The translations under genes were made by a program, and so were the position numbers. Shown one piece after another: positions 28,607 through 36,019 of a stretch of DNA of 64,000 bases. The stretch is taken from positions 806,001 to 870,000 of the forward strand of contig JQNW01000001.1 of NCBI GenBank assembly GCA_000761475.1. Direction: 5' to 3'. Positions within the stretch are counted from its first letter, which is position 1, and the number at the start of each line of letters is the position of its first letter. The notes under the pieces were generated by a model. That model saw only the letters and a program-made list of their open reading frames with translations. It was not told the origin of the DNA and searched no databases. This DNA is from Chromohalobacter israelensis. Lineage in GTDB: Bacteria; Pseudomonadota; Gammaproteobacteria; Pseudomonadales; Halomonadaceae.

Positions 28607-29623
28607 TCAATGTGTCGATGATGGAGCCTCATGGTACTTCGCCATCTGCTCGCTCATCATCTCAATGGGACACTTGAAGTCGAAACGCTTTCGCGGGCGC
28701 ATGTTCAGCTCAAGCGCGATCTCATCCAGCTCTTGCTGGCTATAGATCGATAGATCCGTTCCCTTGGGCAGGTACTGTCGTATGAGCCCATTGATATTTT
28801 CGTTGGCGCCCCTCTGCCATGGGCTGTGTGGGTCACAGAAGTAGATGGCGACACCGGTATTCTGGGTGACCTTGGCGTGCTGCGTCATCTCACGTCCCTG
28901 GTCATACGTCATGCTCTTCCGTGCGGCCAACGGCATGCGATTCAGCGCCGCGCTGAAGCCTTCTACAGCAGAGGTGGCAGTCGCATCGTTCATCTTCGCC
29001 AGGATCAGGTAACCGCTTTTGAGTTCGACAAGGGTGCCGACAGCCGATGCATTGTTCTTGCCCTTGATCAGGTCGCCTTCCCAGTGGCCAGGAAATTCAC
29101 GTTTTTCCACCTCTGGAGGACGGAGATGGATGCTGACCATGTCCGGGATCTGGTTGCGCCGGTCAACCTGGCCACGGCGCGGCTTGCGGGTCGGCTTACC
29201 TTGCCGCAAACAATGGATCAGTTCCTTTCTCAGCTCACCGACGGGCAACGCGTAGATGGCACTGTAGATCGTTTCTCGGCAGACGTAGGCGTCTCGAAGG
29301 TCAGGAATATTCATATGCTTGAGCTTGCCGCTGATCTGTTCGGGAGACAAGCGCCGACGCAGCATGTGCTGAATCAGGGCGAACCGAGGGCTTCCAGGAA
29401 GCAGTTTGCGCCTTGGTCGACAACTGTCTCGACGGTCATGACGGCGCTGTTGCGCGTGTGACGCGCGATACCGGCCATCGGACGACCCATTGCGCCGTAT
29501 CTCTCGACTGATCGTCGCCGGGGACCGCTCAAGCAGGGCTGCTACCTTCCTGATGCTCAAGCCCTGCGAGAGGCTGACCTGGATCGTGGCACGTTCTTCG
29601 GTGCAGAGTTCAGAATATGACAT
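28607..29623 (-). CDS. IS30 family transposase
   Basis: A 338-residue DDE transposase, full length for the family. The N-terminal helix-turn-helix is GLSIRKVAALLERSPATISR (about residues 20-40), followed by RRLSPEQISGKL. The catalytic domain has Asp in HWEGDLIKGKNN, Asp in MTYDQGREM, and Glu in GANENINGLIRQYLPKGTD. No frameshift or stop interrupts it, so the element may be active. It cuts and joins the IS ends. Confidence 0.93.
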   Translation of the reverse strand: MSYSELCTEERATIQVSLSQGLSIRKVAALLERSPATISREIRRNGSSDGRYRASHAQQRRHDRRDSCRPRRKLLPGSPRFALIQHMLRRRLSPEQISGKLKHMNIPDLRDAYVCRETIYSAIYALPVGELRKELIHCLRQGKPTRKPRRGQVDRRNQIPDMVSIHLRPPEVEKREFPGHWEGDLIKGKNNASAVGTLVELKSGYLILAKMNDATATSAVEGFSAALNRMPLAARKSMTYDQGREMTQHAKVTQNTGVAIYFCDPHSPWQRGANENINGLIRQYLPKGTDLSIYSQQELDEIALELNMRPRKRFDFKCPIEMMSEQMAKYHEAPSSTH

Positions 29624-29650
29624 GGGGTCAACACCTTACCGGTTTGGTCA

Positions 29651-29666
29651 GGTGTTGCACTCAGAA
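29651..29666 (-). repeat. IS30 right terminal inverted repeat
   Basis: GGTGTTGCACTCAGAA on the plus strand, exact reverse complement of the left end at 28590-28605. It lies 27 bp upstream of the transposase start. Confidence 0.88.
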
Positions 29667-29713
29667 TTGGCGGCCAAGCTGATACCGAATCCCTTCCTTT
29701 TCCGGAGGGCCTT

Positions 29714-29920
29714 TTACTCTACATCACCGACACCTTTAGTCACATCGGCCATGCTATCGTACTCTTGATCCGGCAGCTTCCTGATGATGTCCATCACATC
29801 CTCATCCGCACCGTTTTCCTTGGCCTGACGTTCAATGTCAGATCGGCTTGCAGGAAAATCCATACCCTTGAGATGATGGGTTACGTTAGCCGGGGACTGA
29901 CCTCCTACACCTCTTGTCAT
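29714..29920 (-). CDS. DUF2795 domain protein
   Basis: A 68-residue protein that is essentially one DUF2795 domain: GQSPANVTHHLKGMDFPASR, then QAKENGADEDVMDIIRKLPD and a C-terminal EYDSMADVTKGVG. The family is small, probably cytoplasmic and of unknown function, often found beside stress-related genes. It sits 47 bp past the right end of the IS30 element and about 120 bp downstream of the KGG-repeat gene on the same strand, so those two may form one unit. Confidence 0.78.
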   Translation of the reverse strand: MTRGVGGQSPANVTHHLKGMDFPASRSDIERQAKENGADEDVMDIIRKLPDQEYDSMADVTKGVGDVE

Positions 29921-30040
29921 ATCGATTCACCTCATCCGTTTCTCATATATCAACACGATGGCTGCAGCTACACTTTTAAACCATTCCTAGTCGTGGTGCT
30001 GGCCTCCTTGGCCAGCACCAGAGGCATGGAGGAGAACGGC

Positions 30041-30442
30041 CTATGAATTGCCTCCTCCACTGTGCCGTCCTCCTTTCTGCCCTGCTTCGGAGGCCTTTTC
30101 ACGATCCTTGTCGAAATTTCCGCCACTGTGCTTGCCACCTTTCTGGCCAGCCTCAGAAGCTTTTTCCGGGTCATTGGCGAAATTACCACCACTTTTCTTT
30201 CCGCCCTCATGACCGATATCTTCAAAGTGCTCACGACTGTGCTGCTCCGCGTTAGCAACGCCTCCCTTATGCCCAATGTCCTCGAAGTGTTTCTGGTCGT
30301 GGGTTTCCGCGTTAGCAGTGCCGCCCTTGTGACCAATGTCCTCGAAGTGCTCTTTGTCGTGAGTTTCGGCATTGGCCTTGCCACCTTTCTGGCCTGCCTC
30401 TTCGACTGTCATACCGCGATCATCCTTGCGCTTGCTGGACAT
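30041..30442 (-). CDS. KGG-repeat stress protein (YciG / Con-10 type)
   Basis: A 133-residue, very hydrophilic protein made almost wholly of repeats. Residues 19-78 are three copies of a 20-residue unit (first copy KGGKANAETHDKEHFEDIGH). Residues 85-128 are two copies of a 22-residue unit opening GGNF and containing EKASEAGQKGG. KGG-motif proteins include general-stress proteins such as E. coli YciG and fungal Con-10, and are expected to be disordered. The ATG at 30442 has AGGAGG upstream. A role in osmotic or desiccation stress is inferred from the family and the likely halophilic host. Confidence 0.82.
   Translation of the reverse strand: MSSKRKDDRGMTVEEAGQKGGKANAETHDKEHFEDIGHKGGTANAETHDQKHFEDIGHKGGVANAEQHSREHFEDIGHEGGKKSGGNFANDPEKASEAGQKGGKHSGGNFDKDREKASEAGQKGGRHSGGGNS
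30059..30190 (-). repeat. two 66-bp tandem coding repeats in the KGG gene
   Basis: Encodes residues 85-106 and 107-128 of the KGG-repeat protein, which differ at four positions. The repeat lies entirely within the coding frame. Confidence 0.75.
30209..30388 (-). repeat. three 60-bp tandem coding repeats in the KGG gene
   Basis: Encodes residues 19-38, 39-58 and 59-78 of the KGG-repeat protein. Units stay in frame and differ by a few substitutions each, mostly at positions 4, 8, 10 and 11 of the unit. Copy number could vary by slippage. Confidence 0.8.
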
Positions 30443-31166
30443 AAGTCCTCCTAATTGATCAGAGAGAAACTATCCTCAACACACTTTTCAGTGCATTAGC
30501 CAGCATCACTGGCGTTTCTTCAGCATGACACTCTGAAATCATGCGCCCTTCACGATAGACACCAGAACATTAAACGAAAATCCTTTTGCCCTGACATCGT
30601 TGCCTCAGATTAAAGCATTGCCAAAACCATCCCCTGGCGGGCCGAAGAAATGCCACATCAACATGGTGTCAGGACATTAAAAAACCCGGACAAGAAAGCC
30701 GGGAAGAATGAGCGCGCGCCAGAATGATAGCAAAACAAATGACTCTTTTTTTAACGTGGATAAAAACCAGAACATCTAGCCATGAACTCACGCCTGCATC
30801 CTACATGAAGAATAAATCCCCACTTCTCATCACAATGACCATATCCCCCAGTCACCGAGACCCTCGATGCAGAACATTGACAACATGATCGCAACGACAG
30901 GGTGGTGTTCCGCCATTCAGGAAGAATGCTCGGCTTCCGTATTCAAACGGTACGCCACCCATTGCGAGCGAAGAGAGTAAAATACCCGCCGGTAAAAAAT
31001 GCCTCATGAGGATGCAACATGCCTCGTGACGCACGTCCGCCCCATCCTTGGCGTCGCGGCAGGCGCCACCTCGCTTTATATCGAAGTAAGTTGATATATT
31101 ATTGATGGTACCGTCATCGCGCCCATCCGGTGGCCGTATGCAACCGCTCATGAACGGAGATTCCCC
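30443..31166. other. AT-rich region without a convincing gene
   Basis: 724 bp between the KGG-repeat gene and the LysE gene. It contains the KGG promoter on its left side, the LysE promoter on its right side, and a weak minus-strand terminator-like hairpin at 30679-30703 that has no obvious gene in front of it. A minus-strand open frame at 30852-31151 has no recognisable protein features and was not accepted. A small RNA is possible but unproven. Confidence 0.5.
30679..30703 (-). terminator. weak terminator-like hairpin with U-run
   Basis: CCCGG and CCGGG form a short 5-bp stem with a 9-base loop, followed on the minus strand by a run of six U. No minus-strand gene ends just upstream, so it may end an unannotated transcript. 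Confidence 0.4.
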
Positions 31167-31805
31167 ATGGAGCTGACGACGTGGCTCACTTATGTCGGCG
31201 TTATCGCCGCACTGATCGCCTTTCCCGGCCCGGTGGCACTGTTATGCATGCACCACGGGTTGCGCCATGGCCGTCAGCGCGCCTTGGCGACGGTGATCGG
31301 CGGAGCCATGGCGTCGTTGGTGCTCATGGGGCTCTCGTCGCTGGGGTTGGGCGCGATTCTCGCCACCTCGGAACTGGCCTTCATGCTGCTGAAGGGGCTG
31401 GGCGCGGCGTATCTGATTTATCTTGGCATTCAGGCCTGGCGGGCGCCCGTGACGACGTCGCCGACGGAGGCGCCGTCGGCGAGTTCGGTGCAATCCGGGC
31501 GTACCGGCCGGCTGGAGTTGTTTCGGCGCGGCTTTACGGTGGGCATCAGCAATCCCAAGGACCTGCTCTTCTTCGGCGCGCTGTTTCCCGGCTTCATCGA
31601 TCTCGGCGCCCCGCAACTGCCCCAATTCGCGATCCTGTCGCTGACCTGGCTGGCCATCGACCTCACCACCATGTCGAGCTACGCCACGATGGGCTCGGGC
31701 ATCGGACGCTGGTTTCATAGCCCGCGCCGTGTGAAGTTGTTCAACCGCACCACTGGCAGCTTGTTCATTGCCGCCGGGGGCACCCTGGCGGCGTCGCATC
31801 GCTGA
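31167..31805 (+). CDS. LysE family amino acid exporter
   Basis: A 212-residue inner-membrane protein with six hydrophobic segments. The LysE/RhtB opening is FPGPVALLCMHHGLRHGRQR, then LLKGLGAAYLIYLGIQAWR and the middle GFTVGISNPKDLLFFGALFP box with the conserved NPK. These proteins export amino acids or related compounds. The ATG at 31167 has GGAG upstream. It ends 11 bp from the convergent YebE-like gene. The substrate is not known. Confidence 0.87.
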   Translation: MELTTWLTYVGVIAALIAFPGPVALLCMHHGLRHGRQRALATVIGGAMASLVLMGLSSLGLGAILATSELAFMLLKGLGAAYLIYLGIQAWRAPVTTSPTEAPSASSVQSGRTGRLELFRRGFTVGISNPKDLLFFGALFPGFIDLGAPQLPQFAILSLTWLAIDLTTMSSYATMGSGIGRWFHSPRRVKLFNRTTGSLFIAAGGTLAASHR

Positions 31806-31816
31806 AAGGCTCGGGC

Positions 31817-32551
31817 TTAACCGGCCTCGGCCTGCTGCGCCTGGCGTTCAAGCTCGGCGGCCATCTCCGGAGACAGCCCCAGCTCGCTGGCCAGTTGATC
31901 GAGCCAGGCACGCTCCATCGGCGTGGTCTCGTCGATCACGGCGACACTGATCAAATACATTTCCCGCGCCGCCTGGGGCGAGTCCGCCTCACGGGCCAGG
32001 GCCTGGGCATCCAGCGGCGCCTTCAATTGCTGTTCGACCCAGCGGTGCATCTCGTCGTCTGCCCCCAGGGCGTCGATCTGTTCGGTGATCAGCGCCTGTT
32101 CCTGCTCGTCGATGTGGCCATCGGCTCGAGCCGCCATGATCATCGCCTGCAAGAGTTCCAGGCTACGCCGCTCCTGGTACTCGCCGTCGAGCGCCTCGAC
32201 ACGCTCGCCTTCGTCAGCCTCTTGTGTCGCGCTGCCCGCGCCCTTGTTCTGCGCATTTTGCCACGCTTTCCAGGCCAGTACGCCGACACCGGCGATCGCG
32301 CCGTACTTGAGTGCTTTACCGCCCATCTTGCGGCCGCGCTTGGAGCCGACCAGCATACCCAGGGCACCGCCGCCGAGCAGGCTCTTCATATCGAAGCCAC
32401 CCACGTTCCCGCCGCTGGACTTGCCGTGTGAACCACTGCCGCCCAGCTGTTTCGAGAGACCGTCCAGCATCCCCTTCACATCGACACCGCTGCCCTTCTG
32501 GCTACCGCCGGCTTGTTGCATCAACTGCTGCAGTATCTTGCTTGCATTCAT
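31817..32551 (-). CDS. YebE-like DUF533 / TerB-fold protein
   Basis: A 244-residue protein. The N-terminal part (1-75) is Gly/Lys-rich with a hydrophobic GGGALGMLVGSKRGRKMGGK stretch, followed by a second hydrophobic patch GAIAGVGVLAWKAWQNA (about 85-101), probably membrane-associated. The C-terminal half (about 125-240) is a helical TerB-like domain: LLQAMIMAARADGHIDEQEQ, then YLISVAVIDETTPMERAWLD. This matches the inner-membrane protein YebE (DUF533). The ATG at 32551 has AGGAGG upstream. Function is unknown. Confidence 0.82.
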   Translation of the reverse strand: MNASKILQQLMQQAGGSQKGSGVDVKGMLDGLSKQLGGSGSHGKSSGGNVGGFDMKSLLGGGALGMLVGSKRGRKMGGKALKYGAIAGVGVLAWKAWQNAQNKGAGSATQEADEGERVEALDGEYQERRSLELLQAMIMAARADGHIDEQEQALITEQIDALGADDEMHRWVEQQLKAPLDAQALAREADSPQAAREMYLISVAVIDETTPMERAWLDQLASELGLSPEMAAELERQAQQAEAG

Positions 32552-32742
32552 GCCCTGGCTCCTCCTGTGATCTCCGACCGAAGCGCACGCTTTTCATGCG
32601 ACGCGGCTTCCCTGACGACTCCCACCAACACGGACCGGTATCGCGGCCATGAGTTCGACGGAAAGAGCCCGCGATGCCCTGTCGCCAATGTCAGCGTGGC
32701 CGACTTTGGTGAGATCCTCACACAGTTCCTGCCAGCCGCCCA

Positions 32743-32769
32743 CAAAAAAGCCACGCCCGAAGGCGTGGC
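32743..32769 (-). terminator. terminator of the CehA/McbA-type gene
   Basis: A perfect 8-bp stem (GCCACGCC / GGCGTGGC) with a CGAA loop is followed on the minus strand by six U. It lies about 80 bp past the stop at 32848. Confidence 0.85.
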
Positions 32770-32847
32770 ATTCCCTTGAAGCCCCTTTGAACAGGGGTCT
32801 TGGCGGAGCGTTATCGTGGTTATGGTGACGCGTGCCGGATCTCGCGA

Positions 32848-35163
32848 TCAGGCGTCTTCCTCGTCAGCGCCGCCCTCGTTGGTGCCATCGTGACCGAGAT
32901 AATCGGCCTTGCTGCGACGCTCGAGCCACAGCGGGTTCGTCCAGGCGGTGTCGCCATCGGCATCGTCGACTTCCAGCGCGACCCAGCCCTTGGCATCACC
33001 GGGAATCTCGAAGGTCAACGTCGCGTCGGTGCCGTCGAGCGATTGGGTGGCGAGCACCTCGCCGCCCTGGCCGATCAGGCGGGCTTCCGCCAGGCCGTTG
33101 ACGGCGGTGGCGTTTACCATCCATTCGCCCTTGGCGTCTTCCACCAGGCGCAGGCTGTCGCCGAACATGTGCTTCTCGGGGAACAGCAGCGGTCCCTGGG
33201 TCGCGTAGCCATGGCCATCCTTGAGGGCACGGGCGAAAGCGCGTGGGGTCAGTTCGCCGGGCACGTGCCCCATCATGCGAATGCGGCCGGTGAGATCGTT
33301 CCAGGCATCGTGGGTATCCGTGCCTGCGGTGAAGTACAGGCGCGTCCCCTGATCCCAGAAGCGATGCGCGGCGGCAATGGTCGGCTCGTTGTCCACTTCG
33401 GCATTGAGTTCGAGCAGGTCGAAACCAGGCGTGAAGCCGCCGGGTACCTTGCCGTCGCCCAGATTGCTGAGATAGCCGTAGGCGTTGTACGGGTGGTTCA
33501 TGGGCACCACCTCGGCGCCCAGACGGTGTGCGTCCTTGACGATCTCCTGCACGTCGTCGGTGCCGGGGTCGACCTCGAGTTCCCCGTTCATCTCGATGGG
33601 GAAGGGGTTCATGTGCCCCCAGGAGGGCGAGATCTCGATGGAGGGAATGAACGGCACGCCGCGCTCGGCGGAGAGTTTGCGGAAGGTGTCGTGATTGGCC
33701 GTGGAGTCGTGATCGCTGATGAAGGTCAGGTCGAGGTCCGTGGCCAACTGGGCACGCACCACCGTAGTCGGTGGCGTGGTGCCTTCCAGCACGTTGGCGT
33801 GATGATGCAGGTCGGCGCCATACCAGTGATCGTCGTTGGGTTCGACGAGACGCTCGATTTCGACGGTCTTGTCGATCTCTTCTCCGGTCTCCAGGCTGAC
33901 CTCCAGCGTCTGCTGGCGTGCGGTGAAGCCGGCACCGGCGTTGACGGCCAGGCGGTAGTCGCCGGGCGCCAGCTTGAGCTCGGCGTGACCGGCGGGGTCC
34001 AGTTCGGTGAAGAAGGTCTGCTTGCCGAGGAACTCTACCGGCGGCTGCTGGCCTTCGAGGATCGTCAGACGCGCATCGCGCGGCGTGTCGTTCTCGGTGC
34101 CGCGAATGTCCAGTGACAGCGTGCCGGGCCCGCGCATGCCATCGAAGTTCAACTCGCGCTCGCTGCCGTCGGTGACTTCCAGCGCGACCGGCTCGGCATT
34201 GGCGAAACCTTCCGCCGTGGCGTAGGCCCGATACTCGCCCGCCGGCAGCGACATCGAGAACTCGCCACCATCGGCCAGCGTCCAGGCGTAGGGCGCGCCC
34301 TCCTTCTCGATCATCACCACGCCATTGGGCGGTGCATTGCCGTCACTATCGCGCAGCGTGCCGTGAATCTCGCCGCTGTCCTGCTGCTTGCGCTCGATCT
34401 CGTTGGCGACCACCGGTGCCAGGTCGCCTTCCGGCACGACCTGCAGCCAGCCTTCGAAGCGGCGCGACTCGCCGGACGCCAGGCTGTGCTCGCGGTACAT
34501 GTCCTGGCCTTCGTAATTGATACGGTCGAAATACGGCGCATGCAGGGCGAAGGCCCAATCCCGGTCGTAGGCGACCATGCGATCGGTGAGCGCGTCGCTG
34601 GCCTCGGTTTCCTTGGCATCGCCCAGTCCGGGAACGCCGAACAGATACCCGGTATCCGGCCACAGCGTGAAACCGGAACGAATCGCTTCCAGCGGTTCGT
34701 CGCCCTGATTGTCGAGCACGGTTTCCAGATGCACACGATCGCTGCCGGCTTCCAGCGTGTAGGTCGTGGTGACCATGGCTTCGCCGAAATTGCGGCTGAC
34801 GCGGATCACCGCGCGCTCGGCGGATTCCTCGACGACTTCGACCTCCTTGCCGTCATTGGGCCAGGCTGACCAGTTGTTGGGAATGAAGTCGGCAAAGGCG
34901 ACACGGTCCAGGTCGATCTCGCCATCCTTGACCGCCGCCAGATCGACCAGCGTCCCGCGCGGCACGCCCCAGGGTGGCCGCGACTCGACGGCCAGCGCAA
35001 AGGCCAGTTGGTCGTTGGCGATGGTGATGTCCTGTGCGTGGTTGGCCTCGCCATCGGGAATGTCAGTGGCGCCGCGCGTCACACTGACGTCGGCCTGGGC
35101 CAGGGTGGACGCTCCCAGCGTCAGCGCCGCCAGCGGCGCGAGATGCCATCGTGTATGTGTCAT
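32848..35163 (-). CDS. CehA/McbA family metallohydrolase (PHP domain), exported
   Basis: A 771-residue protein with a signal peptide (residues 1-24, ending AQA before DVS). Residues 25-250 form a beta-rich domain, about 255-435 look like carboxypeptidase-regulatory or Ig-like beta repeats, and 445-690 form a PHP hydrolase domain. Metal ligands can be seen at D451-H453-H455 (ADLHHHAN), D484-H485 (SDHDSTAN), H517, H557 and D616-H618 (GTDTHD). Known members include the carbaryl hydrolase CehA, but most have no proven substrate. The signal peptide places it in the periplasm. A terminator follows; the divergent neighbour is a metal transporter. Confidence 0.82.
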   Translation of the reverse strand: MTHTRWHLAPLAALTLGASTLAQADVSVTRGATDIPDGEANHAQDITIANDQLAFALAVESRPPWGVPRGTLVDLAAVKDGEIDLDRVAFADFIPNNWSAWPNDGKEVEVVEESAERAVIRVSRNFGEAMVTTTYTLEAGSDRVHLETVLDNQGDEPLEAIRSGFTLWPDTGYLFGVPGLGDAKETEASDALTDRMVAYDRDWAFALHAPYFDRINYEGQDMYREHSLASGESRRFEGWLQVVPEGDLAPVVANEIERKQQDSGEIHGTLRDSDGNAPPNGVVMIEKEGAPYAWTLADGGEFSMSLPAGEYRAYATAEGFANAEPVALEVTDGSERELNFDGMRGPGTLSLDIRGTENDTPRDARLTILEGQQPPVEFLGKQTFFTELDPAGHAELKLAPGDYRLAVNAGAGFTARQQTLEVSLETGEEIDKTVEIERLVEPNDDHWYGADLHHHANVLEGTTPPTTVVRAQLATDLDLTFISDHDSTANHDTFRKLSAERGVPFIPSIEISPSWGHMNPFPIEMNGELEVDPGTDDVQEIVKDAHRLGAEVVPMNHPYNAYGYLSNLGDGKVPGGFTPGFDLLELNAEVDNEPTIAAAHRFWDQGTRLYFTAGTDTHDAWNDLTGRIRMMGHVPGELTPRAFARALKDGHGYATQGPLLFPEKHMFGDSLRLVEDAKGEWMVNATAVNGLAEARLIGQGGEVLATQSLDGTDATLTFEIPGDAKGWVALEVDDADGDTAWTNPLWLERRSKADYLGHDGTNEGGADEEDA

Positions 35164-35260
35164 GAGATCCCTCTGATGTTGATTTATTATCCAACTTTCT
35201 CTTTTTCATTATTCAGAATTTTGATTGCGCGTTCAAATTACTGTCACATTTCGGCCATGC

Positions 35261-35292
35261 TTGACCTGGAGTGCACTCCAGGGTTGTAGAAT
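35261..35292 (+). promoter_or_regulatory. MerR-type promoter/operator upstream of the CDF transporter
   Basis: The -35 box TTGACC (35261-35266) and -10 box TAGAAT (35287-35292) are separated by an overlong 20-bp spacer that contains the perfect 18-bp palindrome CCTGGAGTGCACTCCAGG (35265-35282). This is the hallmark of promoters activated by MerR-family metal sensors such as CadR, ZntR and PbrR. It drives the cation transporter gene starting at 35330. Confidence 0.85.
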
Positions 35293-35329
35293 CGCAAGCA
35301 TCAATTCGGTTCACGATGATGAGGTTTGC

Positions 35330-35980
35330 ATGGCGTGTTGCTGCGGTTCCTCTCCCTCCCCCGAAGCGACGCCGCGCTATCGGCGCGTGCTATGGATCGC
35401 GCTGGTGGTCAACGCGCTGATGTTCGGGGTCGAGATGCTGGCCGGCGTGAAGGCGGACTCCACCTCATTGATGGCCGATTCGCTCGATTTCCTGGGCGAT
35501 GCGGCGAACTACGCCATCAGCCTCGGGGTTCTGGGCATGGGACTGGTGTGGCGTGCCCGAGCCTCGCTGATCAAGGCGGCAACGCTGGCTGGCTTCGGTG
35601 TCGTGGTACTCGGCGTCACGCTGCACAACCTGCTGGCCGGCAGCTTTCCGGATGCGCCGACCATGGGCGCGGTAGGGCTCTTGGCGCTGTTCGCCAACCT
35701 GGCAGTGCTGGTGCTGTTGATGCGCTATCGCGAGGGCGACAGCAACATGCAGAGCGTGTGGATCTGCACCCGTAACGATGTCATCGGCAACGGTGCCGTG
35801 CTGCTCGCCGCGCTGGGCGTGTTCGGCAGTGGCAACGCCTTGCCCGACCTGATCGTGGGCGGCGTGTTCGCCTTTCTCTCGCTATCCGGAGGCTGGAAGA
35901 TCGCCCGTCAGGCGCGCGGTGAACTCCGCCACGCCCGAGCGACCGAACGTCTGGGCACACCCTCCCCGGAGTCACGCTGA
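35330..35980 (+). CDS. cation diffusion facilitator-type metal transporter
   Basis: A 216-residue inner-membrane protein with six hydrophobic segments and no long cytoplasmic C-domain. It starts with a CCC cluster and a potential metal-binding MACCCGSS. The first metal-site helix is SLMADSLDFLGDAANYAISL (D50, D53, D57) and the second is around RNDVIGNGAVLL, as in short CDF exporters. It probably effluxes Zn, Cd, Co or a similar divalent ion. The start at 35330 is 38 bp after the -10 of a MerR-type promoter. The regulator gene is not adjacent. Confidence 0.85.
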   Translation: MACCCGSSPSPEATPRYRRVLWIALVVNALMFGVEMLAGVKADSTSLMADSLDFLGDAANYAISLGVLGMGLVWRARASLIKAATLAGFGVVVLGVTLHNLLAGSFPDAPTMGAVGLLALFANLAVLVLLMRYREGDSNMQSVWICTRNDVIGNGAVLLAALGVFGSGNALPDLIVGGVFAFLSLSGGWKIARQARGELRHARATERLGTPSPESR

Positions 35981-36019
35981 GCGCCCGGCCATGCCGGGCC
36001 TATGTATCGATGCCGGGCC

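Larger units (their letters stand above)
28590..29666 (-). mobile_element. IS30 family insertion sequence
   Basis: About 1,077 bp bounded by a perfect 16-bp terminal inverted repeat (TTCTGAGTGCAACACC at 28590-28605 and its complement at 29651-29666), holding one intact transposase gene. Size, repeat placement and transposase family all fit IS30. The exact outer ends could extend a few bases, and no target duplication is obvious in the immediate flanks. It lies in an AT-rich islet. Confidence 0.88.

Noticed and set aside
28257-28610. 117-codon minus-strand open frame left of the IS30 element
   Set aside because: It crosses the LysR 3' end, a terminator and the IS inverted repeat, and shows no protein-like features.
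30209-30388. regularly spaced 60-bp repeats as a possible CRISPR array
   Set aside because: The repeats are contiguous with no spacers and encode an in-frame protein repeat.
30852-31151. 99-codon minus-strand open frame in the AT-rich gap
   Set aside because: Irregular composition with scattered Cys and His, no ribosome site and no domain. It also covers the LysE promoter region.
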